Origin: Segatella baroniae B14
Lineage (GTDB): Bacteria; Bacteroidota; Bacteroidia; Bacteroidales; Bacteroidaceae
NCBI RefSeq assembly: GCF_022024235.1
Contig: NZ_CP091799.1
Coordinates: 69,501 to 133,500, forward strand
Length of the DNA stretch: 64,000 nt
Direction: 5' to 3'
Below are positions 58,018 through 64,000 of the stretch, in pieces. A program made the position numbers and the translations under genes. Numbering within the stretch: the first letter of the stretch is position 1; each line of letters begins with the position of its first letter. The notes below the pieces were generated by a model that saw nothing but the letters and a program-made list of their open reading frames with translations, was not told where the DNA came from and made no database searches.

Positions 58018-58933
58018 ATGGGGCGTAATCTATTGTCCAAAAGGAGGTTATCGTAATCATAAACGATGGAAAAAAATAAAAGATTGCCTTCATGATAACG
58101 CCATCGACTTCGACTATGTTCAGAGTGAAAATACAGACAGTGTAGATCGTCTGGTTAAGATGATGATTAATAATTCGTATAAAACGATTATCATCGTGGG
58201 GGGGGATTCTGCATTGAATGATGCGGTAAACTGTCTGATGTCTGTCGATGCTCAGGTAAGAGATTCTGTTGCCTTAGGAGTGATACCTAATGGTACGATG
58301 AATGATTTTGCACATTTTTGGGGGTTTGACGAAGTAGATTATGAACAGACCATTAAGTGGTTGAAAGCCGGACGTATTCGAAAAGTAGATCTAGGGTGTA
58401 TCAGATATGTAAATCGTGATCATGATAACTGTCACCGTTATTTCTTAAATTGTGTCAATATCGGTCTGCTTTCTACAGTGACCGACCTTCGTAACCGTAC
58501 TCGCCATATATTTATGGGATCACGTACATTGTCATTCTTTTTCTCTTTTCTTCTGATGACATTCCAGCGGTTGGATTATAAAATGCATTTGAAGATTAAT
58601 ATGGACGAGATCAAAAGGCGTGTAATGACAGTTTGTATTGGTAATAGTTCAGGCTATGGTCAAACTCCTAATGCAGTGCCTTATAATGGTCTACTTGATG
58701 TGTCAGTAGTATATCAGCCAAAAGTGACCCAACTGTTTGAGGGCTTTTATCTCTTAGTAAAAAATAAATTTTTGAATCATAAGAGTGTACACCCTTATCG
58801 TACAAGAGAGGTAGAGGTGGTTAATTCCAATCAAGCACTTGTTACTATTGATGGTAGACTTATGAAGACCCCAATAGGTTCTTATAAAATAACCGTAGAA
58901 CAAGAAATCATCAATTTCCTTATACCTGAATAA
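57998..58933 (+). CDS. Diacylglycerol kinase-family lipid kinase
   Basis: This 311-residue protein belongs to the DAGK catalytic family: TIIIVGGDSALNDAVNCLM (the GGDG-type nucleotide motif, here GGDS), LGVIPNGTMNDFAHFWG and the C-terminal EVEVVNSNQALVTIDGRLMKTP. It probably phosphorylates a membrane lipid such as diacylglycerol or sphingosine-type bases; Bacteroidales make sphingolipids, so the substrate is open. It overlaps the end of miaA by 20 bases and is likely coupled to it. Its last 29 bases form the first arm and loop of its own terminator. Confidence 0.88.
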   Translation: MAITENKWGVIYCPKGGYRNHKRWKKIKDCLHDNAIDFDYVQSENTDSVDRLVKMMINNSYKTIIIVGGDSALNDAVNCLMSVDAQVRDSVALGVIPNGTMNDFAHFWGFDEVDYEQTIKWLKAGRIRKVDLGCIRYVNRDHDNCHRYFLNCVNIGLLSTVTDLRNRTRHIFMGSRTLSFFFSFLLMTFQRLDYKMHLKINMDEIKRRVMTVCIGNSSGYGQTPNAVPYNGLLDVSVVYQPKVTQLFEGFYLLVKNKFLNHKSVHPYRTREVEVVNSNQALVTIDGRLMKTPIGSYKITVEQEIINFLIPE

Positions 58934-58951
58934 GGAAATTGATGATTTTTT
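58905..58951 (+). terminator. Terminator overlapping the lipid kinase stop codon
   Basis: Bases 58905-58922 and 58931-58948 form a perfect 18-bp stem around an 8-base loop, followed by T residues. The stop codon TAA (58931-58933) is the start of the right arm, so the left arm is coding sequence. Confidence 0.88.
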
Positions 58952-58976
58952 TCATGTATTCTCATACTATTGGTTG

Positions 58977-59678
58977 TTAACCCATAGTTGATATCTTTCG
59001 TAATTCCTCTTCTTTGATGATTTTTATTTTTCGACCATCAATAGCGATGAGTTGCTCGGTAGCGAATGCCGACAATGTACGAATAGCATTACTGGTAGTC
59101 ATATTTGACATGCTAGCCAGATCTTCTCGACTCAAGTATATGCTGAGCGTATAGCCATCTTCTTCCAATCCGTAATTGTCTTTCAAGAAGATAAGAGCTT
59201 CAGCCAGTCTTCCTCGAATATGTTTTTGAGTAAGATTAACAGTTCGTTCGTCAGAATTGCCCAATTCTCGTGCAAGACTATGTATAAGGTACAGGCAAAT
59301 CTGATGATTTTCTTCCATCAATTTTTCCAGTATTGTAATCGGAAAGGAAGCAATCGTACAAGCCTCTATAGCCATGGCAGAAGTTCGATAATCTTCTTGA
59401 GCGAAATGCGCACGATAACCAAAGAATTCAATAGGTTTGATAGCCCTAACAATTTGATTTCTACCTATACCGTCTTTAAAAATTTTTACTTTTCCACTAA
59501 TGAGGCAAAAAGTATTCTTCGGATTTTCAAAATCTTTATAAATAATATCGTTTTTCTTGTAGTGAGTAATCGTTAGATTATCTTTAAGAAGAGCCAAATG
59601 TTCTGCTGATAAAGTGCCCCATTGAGACACGATATCTTCAATTACTTTGCCTTTTTCTTGGTTTATTTTAGCCGCCAT
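58977..59678 (-). CDS. Crp/Fnr-family transcription regulator
   Basis: The 233-residue protein has a cyclic-nucleotide-binding-type sensor domain (about residues 20-130; YKKNDIIYKDFENPKNTFCLISGKVKIFKDG) and a winged helix-turn-helix at the C-terminus (LSIYLSREDLASMSNMTTSNAIRTLSAF). There is no N-terminal Cys cluster, so it is not an FNR-type oxygen sensor. The effector is unknown. The start at 59678 is set by a -7 box at 59707-59714 upstream. It is divergent from the alpha-glucan operon and could control it; this is inference from position. Confidence 0.92.
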   Translation of the reverse strand: MAAKINQEKGKVIEDIVSQWGTLSAEHLALLKDNLTITHYKKNDIIYKDFENPKNTFCLISGKVKIFKDGIGRNQIVRAIKPIEFFGYRAHFAQEDYRTSAMAIEACTIASFPITILEKLMEENHQICLYLIHSLARELGNSDERTVNLTQKHIRGRLAEALIFLKDNYGLEEDGYTLSIYLSREDLASMSNMTTSNAIRTLSAFATEQLIAIDGRKIKIIKEEELRKISTMG

Positions 59679-59706
59679 GTACAGATCTTTTTTACCTTTC
59701 TGTATG

Positions 59707-59714
59707 CAAAAGTA
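59707..59714 (-). promoter_or_regulatory. -7 box (TACTTTTG) for the Crp/Fnr gene
   Basis: The minus-strand TACTTTTG lies 28 bases before the chosen ATG. The longer frame from 59735 starts upstream of it and is therefore rejected. Confidence 0.6.
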
Positions 59715-59806
59715 CATAAAATAAATGAAATGCATCTATTTTTTGCTAAAAATATGTTTTATTCGTAAATTTCTGAATTCGATTTTGAAAATAATCTTTT
59801 TTTTAC

Positions 59807-59837
59807 TTTGTTATGAGTAAAAAATATATTAACTTTG
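59807..59837 (+). promoter_or_regulatory. Full consensus promoter (TTTG-N19-TAACTTTG) for the alpha-glucan operon
   Basis: TTTG at 59807-59810 and TAACTTTG at 59830-59837 are spaced by exactly 19 bases. The leader to the debranching enzyme is about 90 bases. The region between the divergent promoters is AT-rich. Confidence 0.75.
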
Positions 59838-59931
59838 AGTGCAATTAGAGTTGATGTAGCTGTTCATGCAACTTTACTCACATCATACATTCTAAAAAAT
59901 CAACATAAATTAGAAACCTTAATATAAGTCT

Positions 59932-61881
59932 ATGAGTTATCTGCGTTTTGAAAAAGCTTTGATGACTAATTTGCAAGAATCGTTGCCGAAGGAGGTGCTT
60001 CGTACCAATCGTTCGGGAGCATACTCGTGCACGACTATCGTAGACTGCAATATCAGAAAGTATCACGGTCTTCTTGTGGTTCCGATACCAGAACTGGATG
60101 AAGATAATCATGTCTTGCTTTCTTCATTAGATGTTACAGTTATTCAGCATGGCGCTGAGTTTAATCTTGGCCTGCATAAGTATCAAGGCAATCACTTTAG
60201 TCCTAATGGGCATAAGTATATCAAGGAATTTGATTGCGATACCGTGCCTACTACAATATACAGAGTGGGTGGTGTCCTATTGAAAAAGGAAGTCCTTTTT
60301 CAACATTATGAAGATCGCATTCTGTTGAAATATACTTTACTCGATGCTCATTCTTCAACAACTTTACGTTTCCGTCCTTTCCTGGCTTTCAGAAGTGTAC
60401 GCGAATTTACACATGAAAATGGCTATGCAAATCGTGACTATTCGGAAGTGGACAATGGCATTAAGACATGTATGTATCCAGGTTATCCTGAACTTTACAT
60501 GCAGTTTAACAAGAAAAATGAGTTTGTATTCCAACCTGATTGGTATCGTGGAGTGGAATATCCCAAGGAGCAAGAAAGAGGTTATTATTTTAATGAAGAC
60601 CTCTATGTGCCGGGCTATTTTGAAATGAATATCCGTAAAGGCGAATCTATCGTATTCTCTGCTTCAACTTCTGAGATAAAATCGAGCAAACTCAAGAAAA
60701 TGTTTGATGAGGAAAAGCAAATAAGAAGTCCTCGTGATAATTTTTTCCATTGTTTGATTAATGCCGCTCACCAATTTCATTTAGAGGATAAAGTTAGTGG
60801 TGAAACTTATCTGTTAGCGGGCTATCCTTGGTTTAAAGTAAGAGCCCGTGATACATTTATCGCTTTACCTGGTTTGACTTTAGGTATAGAAGAGCATGAT
60901 TACTTTGAAAAAGTCATGGATACTGCAGCTAAGGGCATCATGGATTTTATCGAGGGTCGCCCTTTATCGGTTAAGATCTATGAAATGGACAAACCTGATG
61001 TATTGCTTTGGGCTATTTGGAGCTTACAACAGTTTGCTTACGATTTAGGCAGAGATATCTTTTTAAAGAAATATAAGGAACTGGCCCGTGCTATCATTGA
61101 CTTCTATCTAGAGAACAGACATCCATATGTGAAGTTTATGGAGAATGGACTGTTGTGTGTAGAAGGTGGTGATCAGACACCGATGACTTGGAGGAACTCA
61201 GTATCAGGAGGTCGCCCTGTTGTTCCACGTAATGGCTACATCGTAGAAGTGAATGCTTTATGGTATAATGCCCTTTGCTTCTGTGCAGAATTGGCCGAAT
61301 ATAATGAAGATGAAGAAGCCCGTGCTAAATTGGCAGGTTTTGCTGAGAGATGTAAAGCGTCTTTTGGTAGTACATTCCTGAATCAGTGTGGTTATCTCTT
61401 TGATTATGTGGATGGTGAGAAAGTAGATTGGAGTGTTCGCCCAAATATGCTTTTCCCTGTTGCCTTTGACTATTCTCCTTTGACCAATGAACAGCAGAAG
61501 AATATTTTAGATATGGTGACCCGAGAATTGCTTACTCCAAAGGGGTTGCGTAGCTTGTCTCCAAAGAGTGATGGTTATCGCCCAATCTATGCTGGTCCTC
61601 AGAGTCAGCGCGACTTAGCCTATCATCAAGGTACAGCATGGCCATGGTTGTTTGGTTTTTATGCCAAGGCTTGTTTGAAATTATACAAGCAGTCTCGTCT
61701 TAGTTTCTTAGAACGCCTGATGGTGGGTTTCGAAGACGAAATGACTCAGCACTGTGTGGGTACAATCAGTGAATTGTATGATGGTAACCCACCATTCAAG
61801 AGTAGAGGAGCCGTCTCTTTTGCTGCAAATGTAGCAGAGATATTAGAGGCTTCACAGTTATTAGAAAAATATCGACTATAA
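59932..61881 (+). CDS. Glycogen debranching enzyme, amylo-alpha-1,6-glucosidase type
   Basis: The 649-residue cytoplasmic enzyme has an N-terminal beta-sandwich typical of archaeal/bacterial GDE (EVLRTNRSGAYSCTTIVDCNIRKYHGLLV) and an (alpha/alpha)6 GH133-like catalytic domain with LAGYPWFKVRARDTFIALPGL, CVEGGDQTPMTWRN and YHQGTAWPWLFGFYAK. It removes alpha-1,6 branches from glycogen. It has no signal peptide. The GT4 gene follows after 15 bases, so the operon is tight. Confidence 0.93.
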   Translation: MSYLRFEKALMTNLQESLPKEVLRTNRSGAYSCTTIVDCNIRKYHGLLVVPIPELDEDNHVLLSSLDVTVIQHGAEFNLGLHKYQGNHFSPNGHKYIKEFDCDTVPTTIYRVGGVLLKKEVLFQHYEDRILLKYTLLDAHSSTTLRFRPFLAFRSVREFTHENGYANRDYSEVDNGIKTCMYPGYPELYMQFNKKNEFVFQPDWYRGVEYPKEQERGYYFNEDLYVPGYFEMNIRKGESIVFSASTSEIKSSKLKKMFDEEKQIRSPRDNFFHCLINAAHQFHLEDKVSGETYLLAGYPWFKVRARDTFIALPGLTLGIEEHDYFEKVMDTAAKGIMDFIEGRPLSVKIYEMDKPDVLLWAIWSLQQFAYDLGRDIFLKKYKELARAIIDFYLENRHPYVKFMENGLLCVEGGDQTPMTWRNSVSGGRPVVPRNGYIVEVNALWYNALCFCAELAEYNEDEEARAKLAGFAERCKASFGSTFLNQCGYLFDYVDGEKVDWSVRPNMLFPVAFDYSPLTNEQQKNILDMVTRELLTPKGLRSLSPKSDGYRPIYAGPQSQRDLAYHQGTAWPWLFGFYAKACLKLYKQSRLSFLERLMVGFEDEMTQHCVGTISELYDGNPPFKSRGAVSFAANVAEILEASQLLEKYRL

Positions 61882-61896
61882 TCAGGAGGAGGCTAT

Positions 61897-63165
61897 ATGA
61901 AAGTTTTAATGTTTGGCTGGGAGTATCCCCCTCATGTTTTTGGTGGACTTGCAACTGCTAATTTTGGTATATCAGAAGGTCTTCATGCGCAGGGTGATAT
62001 CGAGACTATTTTGTGTTTGCCACACCCTTTTGGAGATGAAGACCGTACTTATGCCAATATTGTGGCGATGAATTGTGTGCCTATTGCCTATCGTGATGTA
62101 AATTATGATTATGTCAAGGATAGAGTAGGCAATATTATGGATCCGGAATTGTATTACAGATTGCGTGATCATATTTATGGTGACTTTAACTACATGCATG
62201 TCAATGATTTGGGGTGTATGGAGTTTGCTGGAGGTTATCCAGCTAATTTGAATGAGGAGATTAATAACTATTCTGTCATCGCTGGAGTCGTAGCGCGCAG
62301 CTTTGATTTTGATATCATTCATGCACATGACTGGTTGACATTCCCTGCTGGCATTCATGCTAAGCAGGTTACAGGAAAGCCATTATGTATTCATGTGCAT
62401 GCTACAGATTTCGACCGTAGCCGTGGTCACGTAAATCCTGTGGTATATGGTATCGAGAAAGATGGAATGGACCATGCAGACTGTATTATGTGTGTATCTG
62501 AGTTAACGCGACAGACGGTTATCCATCAGTATCACCAAGATCCTCGTAAGTGTTTTACGGTACATAATGCCGTATATCCATTGGCTCAGGAACTGCAAGA
62601 TATTCCACGTCCAAATCATACAGATAAGGAAAAAGTGGTAACTTTCTTAGGTCGTCTGACGATGCAGAAGGGCCCTGAGTATTTTATCGAAGCCGCTAAT
62701 TTGGTGCTTCATCGTACTCATAATATTCGTTTCTGTATGGCAGGTTCTGGTGATATGATGGAGCAGTGTATCAATATGGTAGCCGAACGAGGTATTGCTG
62801 ATCGTTTCCATTTTCCTGGATTTATGCGAGGCAAACAAGTATATGAATGTTTGAAGGCCTCTGATGTATATGTTATGCCGTCAGTAAGTGAACCGTTTGG
62901 TATTTCTCCTTTGGAGGCCATGCAGTGTGGTATGCCATCTATCATATCTAAACAGAGTGGTTGTGCTGAGATTCTGAGTAATTGTATTAAAGTGGATTAC
63001 TGGGATATTAATGCGATGGCTGATTACATGTACAGTATCTGTAACAATGAGAGTCTCTTTAAGTATCTCTCTGAAGAAGGGAAGAACGAAGTGGATCAGA
63101 TAACCTGGGAAAAGGTAGGTACATGGATTCGTGAGTTGTATATGCGAACTTTAGGTTGGAAGTAA
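61897..63165 (+). CDS. GT4-family glycosyltransferase, probable glycogen synthase
   Basis: The 422-residue GT-B enzyme has the start MKVLMFGWEYPPHVFGGLA, the domain IIHAHDWLTFPAGIHAK, FLGRLTMQKGPEYFIEAA and the C-terminal VMPSVSEPFGISPLEAMQCGMP that contains the nucleotide-sugar-binding E-x7-E motif. A ribosome binding site (AGGAGG) precedes the ATG. Its place between a debranching enzyme and a GH57 amylase makes glycogen synthesis the likely role. Confidence 0.9.
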   Translation: MKVLMFGWEYPPHVFGGLATANFGISEGLHAQGDIETILCLPHPFGDEDRTYANIVAMNCVPIAYRDVNYDYVKDRVGNIMDPELYYRLRDHIYGDFNYMHVNDLGCMEFAGGYPANLNEEINNYSVIAGVVARSFDFDIIHAHDWLTFPAGIHAKQVTGKPLCIHVHATDFDRSRGHVNPVVYGIEKDGMDHADCIMCVSELTRQTVIHQYHQDPRKCFTVHNAVYPLAQELQDIPRPNHTDKEKVVTFLGRLTMQKGPEYFIEAANLVLHRTHNIRFCMAGSGDMMEQCINMVAERGIADRFHFPGFMRGKQVYECLKASDVYVMPSVSEPFGISPLEAMQCGMPSIISKQSGCAEILSNCIKVDYWDINAMADYMYSICNNESLFKYLSEEGKNEVDQITWEKVGTWIRELYMRTLGWK

Positions 63166-63210
63166 TTGAAACTGAAGTTTACAAATAATCAAAATCAAAG
63201 TTAAAAACAC

Positions 63211-64000
63211 ATGAAAACGATTTGTCTTTATTTCGAAATACATCAGATAACTCATCTAAAACGGTATCGTTTTTTCGATATAGGTACCGATCATTATTAC
63301 TATGACGATTATGAGAATGATAATTCTATCTCTTATATCCGTGACCATAGTTATATGCCAGCTCTGAATGCTATCGAGCAGATGATTCAGGAAAATGGTA
63401 ATTATTTTAAGGTAGCTTTCTCGTTGAGTGGTGTGGGTATGGAGCAGTTGGAATTGCACGCTCCGGAAGTACTCCGCAAGTTGCAGGATTTGAGTAAAAC
63501 AGGATGTGTAGAGTTCTTAGCAGAGCCATATTCTCATGGTCTTGCATCTTTGATTACTCCAGATGGTTTTGCCAATGAGGTAAGACGTCAGGCTGAAAAG
63601 ATTAAAGAGTATTTTGGACAAGAGCCAAAAGTGCTCCGCAACTCATCATTGATATATAGTGATGATATTGGTAGCCAGGCATCACAGATGGGCTTTAAAG
63701 GTATGCTCACAGAGGGTGCTAAACACGTGTTGGGTTGGAAGTCTCCACATTATCTATATAGTTGCGCTCAGGCTCATAAATTAAAGTTATTACTTCGTGA
63801 TGTAGAACTCTCTGATGATATCTCTTTACGTTTTAATGATTCCAATTGGGATCAATATCCACTTTTTGCAGATACCTATATTAATAAGATCGCTTCTCTT
63901 CCTAAGGAAGAAGAAATTATTAATATTTTCATGGAGCTGACAGCATTGGGTATAGCTCAACCTTTAGAGAGTAATATTCTTGAATTTTTGAAAGCTTTGC
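63211..64000 (+). CDS. GH57-family alpha-amylase (start only; runs off the window)
   Basis: The frame is open from the ATG at 63211 to the end of the window (263 codons), so it is cut by the edge. Visible are the GH57 start ICLYFEIHQITHLKRYRFF, SLSGVGMEQLELHAPEVL, VEFLAEPYSHGLASL with the His-Gly motif and GFKGMLTEGAKHVLGWKSP. GH57 enzymes act on alpha-1,4-glucans in the cytoplasm. It follows the GT4 gene after 45 bases in the same operon. Confidence 0.9.
   Translation, partial: MKTICLYFEIHQITHLKRYRFFDIGTDHYYYDDYENDNSISYIRDHSYMPALNAIEQMIQENGNYFKVAFSLSGVGMEQLELHAPEVLRKLQDLSKTGCVEFLAEPYSHGLASLITPDGFANEVRRQAEKIKEYFGQEPKVLRNSSLIYSDDIGSQASQMGFKGMLTEGAKHVLGWKSPHYLYSCAQAHKLKLLLRDVELSDDISLRFNDSNWDQYPLFADTYINKIASLPKEEEIINIFMELTALGIAQPLESNILEFLKAL

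Overview
The window looks like a chromosomal segment of an anaerobic, carbohydrate-degrading Bacteroidales bacterium, most likely of the Prevotella/Segatella lineage. The reasons are: SusC/SusD pairs; promoters with the Bacteroidetes -7 box TAnnTTTG (sometimes with TTTG about 19-20 bases upstream) and few Shine-Dalgarno sites; secreted proteins ending in Prevotella-style type IX secretion (T9SS) tails; pyruvate formate-lyase; and an AT-rich base composition. The species cannot be named from the sequence alone. No rRNA, CRISPR array, prophage or insertion sequence was seen. One tRNA gene (Phe) is present.

Layout. 1-4.9 kb (minus): the start of a TonB-dependent receptor, a secreted HMA-domain protein, and pflA/pflB separated by a hairpin. 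5.1-12.7 kb: a six-hairpin-type glycosidase, a thyX-sigma factor pair with overlapping stop and start, a GH43 enzyme, trmO and a GH28 enzyme. 12.9-17.9 kb (minus): tRNA-Phe and the housekeeping operon sppA-lpxK-PNP-thiL. 18.0-47.9 kb (plus): a large pectin / rhamnogalacturonan-I utilisation locus with a GH28, a CE12-type acetylesterase, three SusC/SusD pairs (the first SusC broken by one in-frame stop), a secreted protein of unknown function, a PL11 lyase fused to autotransporter-type beta-strand repeats, a lipoprotein, a second PL11 and a double esterase. 48-50 kb: groES-groEL. 50.1-54.6 kb: a candidate small RNA, a small membrane protein, a kinase-RapZ fusion beside a MurU-like nucleotidyltransferase, and guaA. 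54.7-55.2 kb: eight 57-bp tandem repeats, each carrying a perfect G-quadruplex motif. 55.2-59.7 kb: mscL, gapA, miaA, a lipid kinase and a Crp/Fnr regulator. 59.9-64 kb: an alpha-glucan (glycogen) operon with a debranching enzyme, a GT4 glycosyltransferase and the start of a GH57 amylase.

How the parts fit. The pectin locus should let the cell bind, cut and de-esterify rhamnogalacturonan I at the surface (PL11 enzymes, esterases, SusD proteins), import oligomers through SusC channels and finish them in the periplasm with GH28 and other hydrolases. The released sugars would enter glycolysis (gapA) and mixed-acid fermentation (pflB/pflA), with surplus stored as glycogen (last operon). The most unusual items are the kinase-RapZ fusion next to a MurU-like enzyme, the PL11-autotransporter-repeat-T9SS fusion, the G-quadruplex array, the promoter-terminator unit without an ORF after groEL, the sigma factor lacking region 3.1 that overlaps thyX, and the nonsense-interrupted susC.
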